Assembly (NCBI RefSeq): GCF_900198835.1
Contig: NZ_LT900021.1
Coordinates: 930,001-994,000 of the forward strand
Direction: 5' to 3'
Source of the DNA: Thermococcus henrietii
GTDB lineage: Archaea > Methanobacteriota_B > Thermococci > Thermococcales > Thermococcaceae
DNA length: 64,000 nt
This document shows, piece after piece, positions 23,582 through 34,246 of the stretch. The position numbers and the translations under genes were made by a program. The notes beneath the pieces are model-generated. The model ran no database searches and was not told the origin of the DNA. It saw only the letters and a program-made list of their open reading frames with translations. Numbering within the stretch: position 1 is the stretch's first letter; each line of letters starts with the position of its first letter.

Positions 23582-24318
23582 TTGAGGCGAAAGGCATAAG
23601 CTTCTCCTACGGCGAGCGGGAGGTCCTGAGGGGAATAAGCTTGGAAGTCGGCGAGGGTGAGTTCGTGGCAATACTCGGCCCGAACGGGGCCGGAAAGAGC
23701 ACCTTTCTCAGATGTCTCGCCGGAATCCTGAAGTGCGACGGTGTCTTCGTCAAGGGCAGACCGATTAACGACTACCCGCCGAGGGAGCTCTCGAAGGTTC
23801 TCGCCTACGTCCCGCAGAGGGTCGAGCCGGGGTTTTTGACGGTCTTCGACACCGTTCTCCTCGGCAGGAGGCCCTACATGGGGTTAACCCCTTCGGAAAG
23901 GGATTTGAAAGTCGTCGAGGAAGCCCTGAAGAGGCTCGGCATTGAGGAGTTGGCCCTCAAGAGGACGAACGAGATAAGCGGCGGCGAACTGCAGAAGGTC
24001 AGCATAGCGAGGGCTCTGGCTCAGGAACCCGAAATCCTGCTGATGGACGAGCCGACCAACAACCTCGACCTCAAGAGCCAGCTTGAGGTGATGAGGCTCG
24101 CGAGGGAGCTGGCGAAGGAGGGAAAGACCGTCATTACTGTCATGCACGACGTGAACTTAGCTCTGCGCTTTGCGAAGAGGTTCGTCTTCATGAAGGACGG
24201 GAGAAAAATAGCCGATGGTGACCTCGAAGTCCTGAGCGAGGGACTCTTTGAGGAAGTCTACGGCGTTAAGGTGGAGATAGGGGAGGTAAGAGGGGTCCCC
24301 GTGGTGGTTCCCCTCTAA
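23578..24318 (+). CDS. FecE-type ABC transporter ATPase
   Basis: A 246-residue ATPase. Walker A is GPNGAGKST near residue 36, the Q-loop is YVPQRVEPG, the signature is ISGGELQKV near residue 136 and Walker B is ILLMDEPTNNLD. A switch His follows in VMHDVNLAL. It completes the importer with the two preceding genes. The stop overlaps the convergent TPR gene by four bases. Confidence 0.93.
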   Translation: MIEAKGISFSYGEREVLRGISLEVGEGEFVAILGPNGAGKSTFLRCLAGILKCDGVFVKGRPINDYPPRELSKVLAYVPQRVEPGFLTVFDTVLLGRRPYMGLTPSERDLKVVEEALKRLGIEELALKRTNEISGGELQKVSIARALAQEPEILLMDEPTNNLDLKSQLEVMRLARELAKEGKTVITVMHDVNLALRFAKRFVFMKDGRKIADGDLEVLSEGLFEEVYGVKVEIGEVRGVPVVVPL

Positions 24319-25274
24319 AGCTCCGCCTCTCCAAGGAACTCGAGCATCTCGAGCAACCTCGGGTCCTTGACCTTCTCGATGGCCTTCTTGGCCTCTTCCT
24401 CGTCAATCTTGCCGTCCTTGAAGAGTGCGAGAGCTTTCACAGCCTCAAAGAAGTCCTTCATGTCCGGGAAGGCGTTGATGAACATGTCTATGTTGAGGTA
24501 AACCGTCTCGAAGTCGTCGTCGAGGAAGAGTTGCCAGAGGACGTCCATCAGCGAGCCGAAGGCTATGTCCTCGTAGTCCGTTCCCCTCGCCCTTATGAGG
24601 GCGTAGAGGCACTCCTGTAGGGCCGCATCGTAGTTCTCTTCCTCCTCGAAGATTTCCTCGAAGCTGAGGTGGGCCTCGACGAGAAGCTCGTTGTCGTTGA
24701 GGACCTTCGGCAGGACACCGGCTATTATGGCCTTGCCCCTGTAGGTGTCGCCGGCCTCGAAGGTTATGTAACCCCTGTGAATCTCAATCCTGAGGAGTTC
24801 CCTCTCGTCGCCGAGCTCCTTGTAGAGCTCCTCAGCCTTCTCGATTAGCTCGAGGGCCTTCTCGTACTCCTGGAGCTCCTCGTGAATCATGGCCATGCTG
24901 TAGTATATCCTCGCGGCGTGCTCGATGTTGCCCTTGGCGACCTCCTCTTCAAGGAGCGCCCTGAACAGCTCAAGGCTCTTCTCAAGCTCCCCGATGAGGT
25001 AGTAGAGGTCAGCCAAGTGGAACTTCAGCTCGAAGTCGTCGCTCTCCTTCGCGAGCTTCTCGAACTCCGAAATCTTGTCCTCGTTGAGTATCTCGTGGTA
25101 GTAGTAGAGCACGAGCTTGTAGAGCTCCCAGTCCTTGCACTCCTTCGCAAGTTTTTCGGCCTTCTCGAGGACCTCCTTAAGCTCCTCGTCGCTCAGGTCG
25201 TCCACCTTGTAGTAGAGAATCCTCCTGAGCTTTTCGCAGTTCTTCTCCTCGATGGCCTTCATAATCTCCTCCAT
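24315..25274 (-). CDS. TPR-repeat protein
   Basis: A 319-residue, very acidic, all-helical protein. Repeats of about 34 residues carry TPR-like positions, clearest in HLADLYYLIGELEKSLELF and ARIYYSMAMIHEELQEYEKA around residues 90-150. No signal peptide or enzyme domain is seen. It presumably acts as a protein-binding scaffold; partners are unknown. ATG 25274 has GGGGTGA seven bases before it. It stands alone between the ABC operon and rnz. Confidence 0.8.
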   Translation of the reverse strand: MEEIMKAIEEKNCEKLRRILYYKVDDLSDEELKEVLEKAEKLAKECKDWELYKLVLYYYHEILNEDKISEFEKLAKESDDFELKFHLADLYYLIGELEKSLELFRALLEEEVAKGNIEHAARIYYSMAMIHEELQEYEKALELIEKAEELYKELGDERELLRIEIHRGYITFEAGDTYRGKAIIAGVLPKVLNDNELLVEAHLSFEEIFEEEENYDAALQECLYALIRARGTDYEDIAFGSLMDVLWQLFLDDDFETVYLNIDMFINAFPDMKDFFEAVKALALFKDGKIDEEEAKKAIEKVKDPRLLEMLEFLGEAEL

Positions 25275-25348
25275 GCTTTCACCCCGGTTTTCTAACGCGC
25301 CGATGTATTTAATTCTTTGGCTACCTTTTTAACCCCTCCGCGAGAGCT

Positions 25349-26299
25349 ATGGACATGCTCCAGGTGATTTTTCTCGGCACCGGCGGGATAATGCCGACGC
25401 GCGAGAGGAACGTTCCAGCGGTGGCGCTCCGCTACAAGGGTGAGGTTATACTCTTCGACGTCGGCGAGGGCACGATAAGGCAGATGAACACCGCGAAGCT
25501 CAGCCCGATGAAGGTCGAGAAGATTTTCATCACCCACTTCCACGGCGACCACTACCTCGGGCTCGGCGGGTTGATTCAGACGATGAACCTCTGGAATCGG
25601 GAAAAACCCCTCCACATCTACGGGCCGAAGTACACCTTCGAGTTCGTGCAGAACTTCATTAACAGCGGTTTCTTCAGGCCGGTTTTTGATATACACGTCC
25701 ACGAGCTCGGCGAGACGAGGCTTAAGTTCGGGGACTACGAAATCTGGAGCTTCAAGGTCGAGCACGGGATTCCGGCTCTGGGATACGTCTTCAAGGAGAA
25801 GGACAAGCGAGGAAAGTTCCTGCCCGAGAAGCTTAGGGAATACGGCCTCAAGCCCGGGCCGATGCTCGGAAAGCTTGAGAGGGAAGGCCAAATTGAGTGG
25901 AACGGCAGGATAATCCGCCTCGAAGACGTCACGGGACCGAGGAGGCGGGGAGTTAAGATAGTCTACACCGGCGACACCGAGCCTGCCGAGAGGGTGAGGC
26001 TCTTCTCCGAGAGGGCCGATTTGCTGATTCACGACGCCACTTACCTCAGCGATGAAGACCGGGGAGATAGCTACCACTCCACAGTTAAGGAGGCCTGCGA
26101 GACCGCGAGGAGGGCGAAGGTAAAGCTACTCGCCCTCTTCCACAGGGCCTTCCGCTACACCTACGACGAATACCTGAGCGAGGCATCGCGGATATGCCGG
26201 GAATTCGGCGTGAACTTCGTCGTTCCGAGGGACTTCGACGTTTTAACGTACAAATCCGGCGAGTGGCGATTCCGGAACCTTCTGGGGGGAGGAAGATGA
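25349..26299 (+). CDS. rnz: Ribonuclease Z (tRNA 3' processing endonuclease)
   Basis: A 316-residue metallo-beta-lactamase nuclease that cleaves tRNA precursors after the discriminator base. IFLGTGGIMPTRERNVPA opens the fold, HFHGDHYLG near residue 66 is the zinc motif, and YTGDTEPAE and ALFHRAFRY give the further metal ligands. The insertion KPGPMLGKLEREGQIEW is the family exosite region. Most tRNAs in this window have CCA encoded after the discriminator, which bears on how this enzyme is used. ATG 25349 is given; ATG 25355 (MLQVIFLG) is equally possible. Confidence 0.92.
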   Translation: MDMLQVIFLGTGGIMPTRERNVPAVALRYKGEVILFDVGEGTIRQMNTAKLSPMKVEKIFITHFHGDHYLGLGGLIQTMNLWNREKPLHIYGPKYTFEFVQNFINSGFFRPVFDIHVHELGETRLKFGDYEIWSFKVEHGIPALGYVFKEKDKRGKFLPEKLREYGLKPGPMLGKLEREGQIEWNGRIIRLEDVTGPRRRGVKIVYTGDTEPAERVRLFSERADLLIHDATYLSDEDRGDSYHSTVKEACETARRAKVKLLALFHRAFRYTYDEYLSEASRICREFGVNFVVPRDFDVLTYKSGEWRFRNLLGGGR

Positions 26300-26970
26300 A
26301 CTACCTCCGCTACGTCAAGCTCATAGGCACGATGCACGTCTCGCCGAGGAGCAGGGAAGAGGTCATCAGAACGATACTGGGGGAGAGGCCGCACGCCGTC
26401 GCGATAGAGCTCGACAGGGCGCGCTTCTTGGGGATGGAGCGGAACGTCGAGCTAACGCTTGAAGATTCACTCAGAATGGGCAGGGCTGGTTTGATAAACT
26501 ACGCTTTGGCCAAGGTCGAAGAAAAGCTCGGTGAGACCTTCGGAATGTCGCCTGGTGAGGAGATGAAGGCCGCGATAGAATCTGCAAAGCTGTTGGGAAT
26601 CCCGCTATACCTGATTGACGAGGACATCAGCGTAATCCTCGCCAAGATTGCCTCGGCGCCCTTCAGGGAGAAGCTCCTAATGGCGCTCGAGGGCCTGAGC
26701 GTTTTCCTGCCCCTAGGAAAGGCCGAGGTGGGCGACCCGATGGAGGAGTACAGGACGATGATGGTCGAGTTCAGGCGTCGCTACCCTTACCTCTACCGCG
26801 TCCTCGTCGAGGAGCGCAACGAGGTGATGGCGAGGAACTTGATGGCGATAGTGGATTCACTCCTCGCGCGAGGGATTAAGAGGCCCAGGGTTATAGCCGT
26901 CGTCGGCCTCGGACACAAGCCCGGCATCGAGAGGATTCTGAACGGACGTTACTTTTATATGGAGAAGTGA
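26296..26970 (+). CDS. TraB/PrgY/GumN-like family protein
   Basis: A 224-residue protein of the TraB family. The start, MNYLRYVKLIGTMHVSPRSR, and the later VVGLGHKPGIERIL are the family's two conserved ends (GTxH and GxxH/GxxxxGH). The family is thought to be related to metallopeptidases, but its activity in archaea is unknown. The usual C-terminal membrane helices are absent, so this is a short soluble form. ATG 26296 overlaps the rnz stop (ATGA) and has GGGAGG in front. Confidence 0.78.
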   Translation: MNYLRYVKLIGTMHVSPRSREEVIRTILGERPHAVAIELDRARFLGMERNVELTLEDSLRMGRAGLINYALAKVEEKLGETFGMSPGEEMKAAIESAKLLGIPLYLIDEDISVILAKIASAPFREKLLMALEGLSVFLPLGKAEVGDPMEEYRTMMVEFRRRYPYLYRVLVEERNEVMARNLMAIVDSLLARGIKRPRVIAVVGLGHKPGIERILNGRYFYMEK

Positions 26971-26992
26971 GGAAAATTTTCGGGGATTGGCC

Positions 26993-27175
26993 ATGAGGGA
27001 CAGGCTTGAGAAGATGCTGAACGTGGAAATACTCGACATTGAGGAGACCGACGATAAGATTATCGTCTACGTTCCCGCTGATAAGGTTAGAATCGCGGTC
27101 GGGAGCGGTGGTGCGGCCGTCAAAGCTGCCGAGCTCGTAATCGGCAAGAAGATTGAAGTCCGCGCCAAGGAGTGA
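26993..27175 (+). CDS. Small KH-domain RNA-binding protein
   Basis: A 60-residue protein made of a single KH domain. IIVYVPADKVRIAVGSGGAA contains the GxxG loop (GSGG) and is followed by AVKAAELVIGKKIEVRAKE. The size and sequence match the second KH domain of archaeal NusA-like proteins. The first ATG is 26993; a TTG two codons upstream is less likely. It lies in line after the rnz-traB pair, which may place it in an RNA-processing operon. Confidence 0.8.
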   Translation: MRDRLEKMLNVEILDIEETDDKIIVYVPADKVRIAVGSGGAAVKAAELVIGKKIEVRAKE

Positions 27176-27244
27176 ACCACCACCTCAGGTGATACCTTGG
27201 GGAAAGGTTAAATAAGTTAAAGCGGAGTTTCTTCGGTGGTGCTT

Positions 27245-27808
27245 ATGGAGTACAAGAGACCCTTCGGCGCCAGGATTGATGAGAACGGAGTTATCCCCGG
27301 GGCCAAGAAGCTCGTTAGAAGGCTCAGCGACATGAGGGGCTACTTCTACGACGAGAAGGCCTACGAGGAGCTCCTCAAGGAGGACCCCGTTGTCTACGAA
27401 GTCTACGCGGTTGAGCAGGAGGAGAAGGACGGCGACCTCAACTTCGCGACGACAATCCTCTACCCTGGCAAGGTTGGTAAGGAGTTCTTCTTCACCAAGG
27501 GCCACTTCCATGCGAAAGCCGACAGGGCCGAAATCTACTACGCCCTCAAGGGGAAGGGCGGAATGCTCCTCCAGACGCCGGAAGGAGAAGTCGAGTGGGT
27601 TCCAATGGAGCCGGGAACGGTCGTCTACGTTCCACCCTACTGGGCGCACAGGACGGTGAACACAGGAGACGAGCCGTTCGTATTCCTCGCAATCTATCCA
27701 GCGGATGCGGGCCACGACTACGGCTCGATAAAGGAGAAGGGCTTCGCCAAGCTCGTCGTCGAGGAGAACGGTGAGGTTAAGCTGATAGACAACCCGCGCT
27801 GGAAGTGA
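27245..27808 (+). CDS. pgi: Cupin-type glucose-6-phosphate isomerase
   Basis: A 187-residue cupin enzyme converting glucose-6-phosphate to fructose-6-phosphate, the type found in Thermococcales and unrelated to classical PGI. The metal site is GHFHAKADRAEIYY (two His and a Glu) plus WAHRTVN (third His), and the N-terminal KKLVRRLSDMRGYFYD is typical. ATG 27245 has GGTGGTG four bases before it. It precedes ADP-glucokinase and works in the same modified glycolysis. A TATA-like ggttaaataag lies at 27207-27217. Confidence 0.93.
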   Translation: MEYKRPFGARIDENGVIPGAKKLVRRLSDMRGYFYDEKAYEELLKEDPVVYEVYAVEQEEKDGDLNFATTILYPGKVGKEFFFTKGHFHAKADRAEIYYALKGKGGMLLQTPEGEVEWVPMEPGTVVYVPPYWAHRTVNTGDEPFVFLAIYPADAGHDYGSIKEKGFAKLVVEENGEVKLIDNPRWK

Positions 27809-27836
27809 GCGAAACCCTTATTAGGTTTCTCCTCTT

Positions 27837-29213
<1,377 letters not shown>

Positions 29214-29274
29214 GGGCAAGCTTTTAATTTTCCCCGTCGTATTTTTCATTTGAAGGGATTTTGGAGGTGATGCT

Positions 29275-30450
29275 TTGCTACTTGAGGCGCCGGTTTATAA
29301 GGAGCTCTTCGGGGCGGTTGAAATATACGAGGTTCAGAAGGTCATAAAGCTGGACAGCGAGACGAGGGACGTTGGAACCTTCACCGTAAGGAACGTTCCG
29401 AGGGAGGACATCTACCGAATCCTCGAGGATATAGCGATAGTAGTCCCGATGAAGGACGAGAAGCTCCAGCTCGTTGACGGCGTGCTCAAGGCAATTCCCC
29501 ACCAGTGCCCGATAATAATCGTCTCGAACAGCAAGCGTGAGGGGCCGAACCTCTTCAAGCAGGAGGTAGACCTTGTAAAGCACTTCTACAACCTCACGCG
29601 CTCGCGGATAATAATGGTCCACCAGAAGGACCCGGGCCTGGCCGAGGCCTTCAAAAAGACGGGCTACACCGAGATACTCGACGGCGACTCGGTGAGGAGC
29701 GGTAAGGGGGAGGGCATGCTAATCGGCCTGCTCCTCGCGAAGGCGATAGGGGCAAAATACGTCGGCTTCGTCGATGCCGACAACTACATCCCCGGTTCGG
29801 TGAACGAGTACGTCAAGGACTACGCCGCTGGTTTTCTCATGAGCGAGAGCGACTACACGATGGTCAGGCTGAGCTGGCGCCACAAGCCCAAGGTGACGAC
29901 GAAGGGGCTCTACTTCACGAAGTGGGGGCGCGTCAGCGAGATAACCAACCGCTACATGAACGCCCTTTTTGGGGTCGCCACAAACTTCGAGACCAACATC
30001 ATAGCGACCGCCAACGCCGGCGAGCACGCGATGAGCATAAAGCTCGCCGAGATAATGCCCTTTGCAACGGGCTACGCCATAGAGCCCTACGAGCTGGTCT
30101 ACCTCTTCGAGACCTTTGGAAGGTGGGGCAGGGGCAAGGATGAGGTCTACGACCAGGGCGTCGAGGTCTTCCAGATTGAAACGCTGAACCCGCACCTCCA
30201 CGAGGACAAGGGCAAGGAGCACGTGAGGTCGATGTTGCTGAGCTCCCTAGGTACGATATACCACTCGGAGCTCGCCACAAGTGAGCTCAAGGGGCGCATC
30301 CTTGATGAGCTCAGGATTCACGGCCTCCTCGGCGAGAACGAGGAGCCCCCAAGGCCTAGGGTGATGCCCCCGGTTGAGGGAGTGGACGTGAGCGAGTGGA
30401 TGAAAACCCTCGAGGACGAGGCTGAGACGCTCCTCGAGTTCGAGGTGTGA
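29275..30450 (+). CDS. mpgS: Mannosyl-3-phosphoglycerate synthase
   Basis: A 391-residue GT55 glycosyltransferase that joins GDP-mannose and 3-phosphoglycerate, the first step toward the compatible solute mannosylglycerate. [19 protein letters not shown] closely resembles Pyrococcus Mpg[21 protein letters not shown] and the metal-binding [11 protein letters not shown] are visible. This alignment fixes the start at TTG 29275, with GGAGGTGAT five bases upstream. It is the first gene of mpgS-mpgP-manC-manB, which contains all steps from mannose-phosphate to mannosylglycerate. Confidence 0.96.
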   Translation: MLLEAPVYKELFGAVEIYEVQKVIKLDSETRDVGTFTVRNVPREDIYRILEDIAIVVPMKDEKLQLVDGVLKAIPHQCPIIIVSNSKREGPNLFKQEVDLVKHFYNLTRSRIIMVHQKDPGLAEAFKKTGYTEILDGDSVRSGKGEGMLIGLLLAKAIGAKYVGFVDADNYIPGSVNEYVKDYAAGFLMSESDYTMVRLSWRHKPKVTTKGLYFTKWGRVSEITNRYMNALFGVATNFETNIIATANAGEHAMSIKLAEIMPFATGYAIEPYELVYLFETFGRWGRGKDEVYDQGVEVFQIETLNPHLHEDKGKEHVRSMLLSSLGTIYHSELATSELKGRILDELRIHGLLGENEEPPRPRVMPPVEGVDVSEWMKTLEDEAETLLEFEV

Positions 30451-30453
30451 GCG

Positions 30454-31197
30454 TTGATTAGGGTCATCTTCCTCGACCTCGACGGAACTCTCCTGGGAAG
30501 CGATTACTCGCCTGAGGGGGCCCGTCCCGTCATTGAGGAGCTCCTGCGGCGGGGCTACGAGGTCGTTGTGAACACCTCAAAGACCCGCTTTGAGGTCGAG
30601 TACTACTTAAAGGCCTGGAACCTTGAGAAGCCCTTCGTGGTTGAAAACGGGAGCGCGGTCTACGTTCCGGTCAACTACCTCCCTCCCAAGGTCGTCGACG
30701 AGTTCAGGGTGAAACGCGGAAAGTACCGCGTGATTGAGCTAGGGAGGCCCTATTCGGAGATAAAGCGCGCGCTCGATAAACTTGCTGGGGAGTACGGGCT
30801 CAAGTACTACGGCAACTCGAGCCTTGAGGAAGTTATTACCTTCACGGGCCTGCCCGAGGAGCTCGCAAAGCTCGCGATGAAGCGCGAATACAGCGAGACG
30901 ATATTCAGGTGGACGAAAGAGGGGTTCGAGGCGGAGCTTGAAAAGATTGGATTTAGAGTAAGCAGGGGGACGAGGTTCCTGAACGTCACCGGCAACACCG
31001 ACAAGGGCAAAGGGGCCAGTGCTCTCCTCGAACTCTACTCTCTCCTCGGCGAGGTTGAGAGCTACGCGCTCGGGGACGGTGAGAACGACTTTTCCCTCTT
31101 CGAGGTTGTTGATAACGCCTTCATCGTTGGGAAACTCTCTCATCCAAAGGCTAAGCATATAAGCTCGATTGAAGAACTCCTGGGGGTGATACCGTGA
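30454..31197 (+). CDS. mpgP: Mannosyl-3-phosphoglycerate phosphatase
   Basis: A 247-residue HAD-superfamily phosphatase that removes the phosphate from mannosyl-3-phosphoglycerate. The first HAD motif is IFLDLDGTLLGSD, the second VVNTSKTR, and the third region GDGENDFSLFE carries the Mg-binding Asp. The start is TTG 30454, three bases after the mpgS stop, so two genes in a row use TTG. It overlaps manC by four bases (GTGA). Confidence 0.95.
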   Translation: MIRVIFLDLDGTLLGSDYSPEGARPVIEELLRRGYEVVVNTSKTRFEVEYYLKAWNLEKPFVVENGSAVYVPVNYLPPKVVDEFRVKRGKYRVIELGRPYSEIKRALDKLAGEYGLKYYGNSSLEEVITFTGLPEELAKLAMKREYSETIFRWTKEGFEAELEKIGFRVSRGTRFLNVTGNTDKGKGASALLELYSLLGEVESYALGDGENDFSLFEVVDNAFIVGKLSHPKAKHISSIEELLGVIP

Positions 31198-32591
31198 AGA
31201 CCGTAATCCTTGCGGGAGGAAAGGGAACGAGGCTGTGGCCCCTGAGCAGGGAGCTGATGCCGAAGCAGTTCGTCCGCTTCCTCGACGATAGGAGCCTCTT
31301 CCAGAAGACCGTTGAAAGGGCGCTTCTCTTTTCAAAGCCGAGCGAGATATTCATTGTAACAAACAGAAACTACCGCTTCCGCGTTCTGGACGACTTAAGG
31401 GAGCTGGGTGTTGAAATCCCCGAGGATAACATACTCCTTGAACCGAGCGCCAAGAACACCCTGCCGGCCATCCTCTGGGCGACGCTCAGGATAGAGGAGG
31501 AGTTTGGGAACTCGGTCGTTGCGGTTTTACCAAGCGACCACCTCATAGAGGTCAACGAGGCCTACGAGAGGGCCTTTAAGAACGCTGAGAGGCTGGCTAA
31601 AAACCACCTCGTCACCTTCGGAATCAAGCCGACCAGACCGCACACGGGCTACGGCTACATAAAGCCGGGCGAGAAGATTGAAGAGGACGGGAGGATAATC
31701 GGCTACACCGTTGCGGAGTTCAAGGAGAAACCCGACCTCGAGACGGCAAAGCGCTACGTCGAGAGCGGCTACTACTGGAACAGCGGGATGTTCGCCTTCT
31801 CGAGCTCGCTCTTCATTGAGGAGGTTCAGAAGCACGCCCCCGACGTCTGGGAGGCCTTCGAGGAGAGCGGTGACATAGAGGAGGCCTACAACCGCGTCCC
31901 GGAGATAAGCATAGACTACGGCGTCATGGAGAAGACCGACAAGGCGGCCGTCGTTCCTCTCAACACGGTGTGGAGCGACCTTGGAAGCTTCGACGCCATC
32001 TACGAAGTCCTCGAGAAGGACTCCGACGGAAACGCGGTCAGGGTTCGCGGAAAGAACGGCTACCACATAGGGGTCAACTCGAAGAACAACCTCATAATGA
32101 CCGAGCGCCTGACAGCGACTGTCGGCGTTGATGATTTGATAATCATAGACACCGGCGACGCCCTGCTCGTGGCGAAGAAGGGCGAGAGCCAGCGCGTTAA
32201 GGAGGTCTACAAGGCACTTAAGGAGCTCGGCGACGAGCGCGTCATCGTCCACAGAACCGCGTACAGGCCCTGGGGAAGCTACACCGTGCTTGAAGAGGGC
32301 GACCGCTACAAGATAAAGCGCCTGACCGTTCTGCCGGGCAAGAAGCTCTCCCTCCAGATGCACTACCACCGCTCCGAGCACTGGGTCGTGGTCAGGGGAA
32401 CCGCCAAGGTCATCGTTGGGGACAGGGAGATACTTCTTCGCCCTGGAGAGAGCACGTTCATTCCAGCCGGCGTTAAGCACCGCCTTGAGAACCCCGGAAA
32501 GGTCGTTCTGGAGGTCATAGAGACCCAGATTGGTGAGTACCTTGGCGAGGACGACATAGTTCGCTTTGACGACGAGTTCGGGAGGGTCTGA
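31194..32591 (+). CDS. manC: Bifunctional mannose-1-phosphate guanylyltransferase / mannose-6-phosphate isomerase
   Basis: A 465-residue two-domain enzyme. The N-terminal nucleotidyltransferase has LAGGKGTRLWPLSRELMPKQ and VVAVLPSDHLI, making GDP-mannose. The C-terminal cupin has KLSLQMHYHRSEHWVVVRG and STFIPAGVKHRLEN, the type II mannose-6-phosphate isomerase. GDP-mannose is the donor for mpgS two genes upstream. The start is GTG 31194 inside the mpgP end. It ends two bases before the phosphomannomutase. Confidence 0.95.
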   Translation: MKTVILAGGKGTRLWPLSRELMPKQFVRFLDDRSLFQKTVERALLFSKPSEIFIVTNRNYRFRVLDDLRELGVEIPEDNILLEPSAKNTLPAILWATLRIEEEFGNSVVAVLPSDHLIEVNEAYERAFKNAERLAKNHLVTFGIKPTRPHTGYGYIKPGEKIEEDGRIIGYTVAEFKEKPDLETAKRYVESGYYWNSGMFAFSSSLFIEEVQKHAPDVWEAFEESGDIEEAYNRVPEISIDYGVMEKTDKAAVVPLNTVWSDLGSFDAIYEVLEKDSDGNAVRVRGKNGYHIGVNSKNNLIMTERLTATVGVDDLIIIDTGDALLVAKKGESQRVKEVYKALKELGDERVIVHRTAYRPWGSYTVLEEGDRYKIKRLTVLPGKKLSLQMHYHRSEHWVVVRGTAKVIVGDREILLRPGESTFIPAGVKHRLENPGKVVLEVIETQIGEYLGEDDIVRFDDEFGRV

Positions 32592-32592
32592 G

Positions 32593-33969
32593 ATGGGAAA
32601 GCTGTTCGGAACCTTCGGCGTCCGCGGGATAGCCAACGAGAAGATAACGCCCGAGTTCGCGCTCAAGATGGGCATGGCCTTCGGGACGATGCTCAAGCGC
32701 GAGGGAAGGGAGAAACCGCTGGTCGTCGTCGGCAGGGACACGAGGGTGAGCGGGGAGATGCTGAAGAACGCGCTCATCAGCGGACTCCTCAGTGTCGGCT
32801 GTGACGTCATCGACGTGGGAATAGCACCCACCCCAGCGATACAGTGGGCCACCAACCACTTCAAGGCCGACGGCGGGGCGGTTATTACGGCCAGTCACAA
32901 CCCGCCCGAGTACAACGGCATAAAGCTCCTCGAACCGAACGGAATGGGCCTCAAGAAGGAGCGCGAAGCGGTCGTTGAGGAGGTCTTCTTTAAAGAGGAC
33001 TTCGACAGGGCGAAGTGGGACGAAATCGGTGAGGTTCGCGAGGAAAACATAATCAAGCCCTACATCGAGGCGATAAAGGCCAGGGTGGACGTTAAGGCAA
33101 TCAGGAAGAGAAGGCCCTTCGTCGTCGTTGACACCTCCAACGGCGCCGGAAGCCTGACCCTTCCGTATCTCCTGCGTGAGCTCGGCTGTAAGGTTGTGAG
33201 CGTCAACGCCCACCCCGACGGTCACTTCCCGGCCAGAAACCCGGAGCCTAACGAGGAGAACCTTAAGGACTTCATGAAGATTGTTAAGGCCCTCGGTGCT
33301 GACTTCGGAGTTGCCCAGGACGGCGACGCTGACAGGGCCGTCTTCATAGACGAGAACGGGCGCTTCATCCAGGGCGACAAGACCTTCGCCCTCGTCGCCG
33401 ATGCGGTTCTTAAAGAGAGGGGCGGTGGACTGCTCGTTACTACCATTGCGACCTCAAACCTGCTCGATGACATCGCGAAGAAGAACAACGCGAAGATTAT
33501 GCGCACGAAGGTTGGGGATTTAATCGTCGCGAGGGCTTTGCTTGAGCACAACGGGACCATCGGCGGCGAGGAGAACGGTGGCGTCATCTTCCCGGACTTC
33601 GTCCTTGGAAGGGACGGGGCAATGACCACCGCGAAGATAATCGAGATTTTTGCCAAGTCCGGCAAGAAGTTCAGCGAGCTGATTGATGAACTGCCGAAGT
33701 ACTACCAGTTCAAGACGAAAAGGAAAGTTGAAGGCGACAGGAAGGCGATAGTCGCCAAGGTTGTGGAGCTCGCCAAGGCTAAGGGCTACGAGATAGACAC
33801 GACCGATGGAACGAAGATACTCTTCCCCGACGGCTGGGTTCTGGTTAGGGCAAGCGGGACCGAGCCGATAATAAGGGTCTTCAGCGAGGCCAAGAGCGAG
33901 GAGAAGGCCAGGGAGTACCTTGAGCTCGGGTTGAAGTTGCTGGAGGAAGCCCTGGCCTCCGGTGGTTGA
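32593..33969 (+). CDS. manB: Phosphomannomutase / phosphoglucomutase
   Basis: A 458-residue alpha-D-phosphohexomutase. GTFGVRGIANEKITPEF opens domain 1, the phosphoserine loop is VITASHNPPEYNG near residue 97, the Mg loop is DGDADRAVFID near residue 240, the sugar loop is GGEENGGVIF, and the phosphate loop is VRASGTEPIIRVF. All four active-site loops are intact. It makes mannose-1-phosphate for manC, closing the mannosylglycerate pathway. ATG 32593 is set by the conserved N-terminus. Compare the degenerate relative at 48678-49391. Confidence 0.95.
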   Translation: MGKLFGTFGVRGIANEKITPEFALKMGMAFGTMLKREGREKPLVVVGRDTRVSGEMLKNALISGLLSVGCDVIDVGIAPTPAIQWATNHFKADGGAVITASHNPPEYNGIKLLEPNGMGLKKEREAVVEEVFFKEDFDRAKWDEIGEVREENIIKPYIEAIKARVDVKAIRKRRPFVVVDTSNGAGSLTLPYLLRELGCKVVSVNAHPDGHFPARNPEPNEENLKDFMKIVKALGADFGVAQDGDADRAVFIDENGRFIQGDKTFALVADAVLKERGGGLLVTTIATSNLLDDIAKKNNAKIMRTKVGDLIVARALLEHNGTIGGEENGGVIFPDFVLGRDGAMTTAKIIEIFAKSGKKFSELIDELPKYYQFKTKRKVEGDRKAIVAKVVELAKAKGYEIDTTDGTKILFPDGWVLVRASGTEPIIRVFSEAKSEEKAREYLELGLKLLEEALASGG

Positions 33970-34246
33970 GCCTTTTCCTCACACTCTTTTCACCGTCCTT
34001 GGCCTCCTATCAATGTTCTCTTACGGCACCAAATGGTTCAAATTCTAGTGTCACTGGCACCAGTAATATTACCTAAAAGAAGATACTATTTGAGCTTTTA
34101 ACTTCTAAGCTGCGCGTGGGTGTGAAGTTGTGTTACATACTAATTCGGCTGAATCGTATCTGTTAGAAGTTTGCACCAACATGCTTAAATTAAGTTGTTT
34201 ATTATATAAAAACGCCAGATGTTACGTGTCGGTGGAGGGTTGGCAA

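Noticed and set aside
31527-32864. A 445-codon open frame antisense to manC and manB
   Set aside because: Both sense genes are complete with all motifs; the antisense frame spans the gap between them without a ribosome binding site or recognisable protein.
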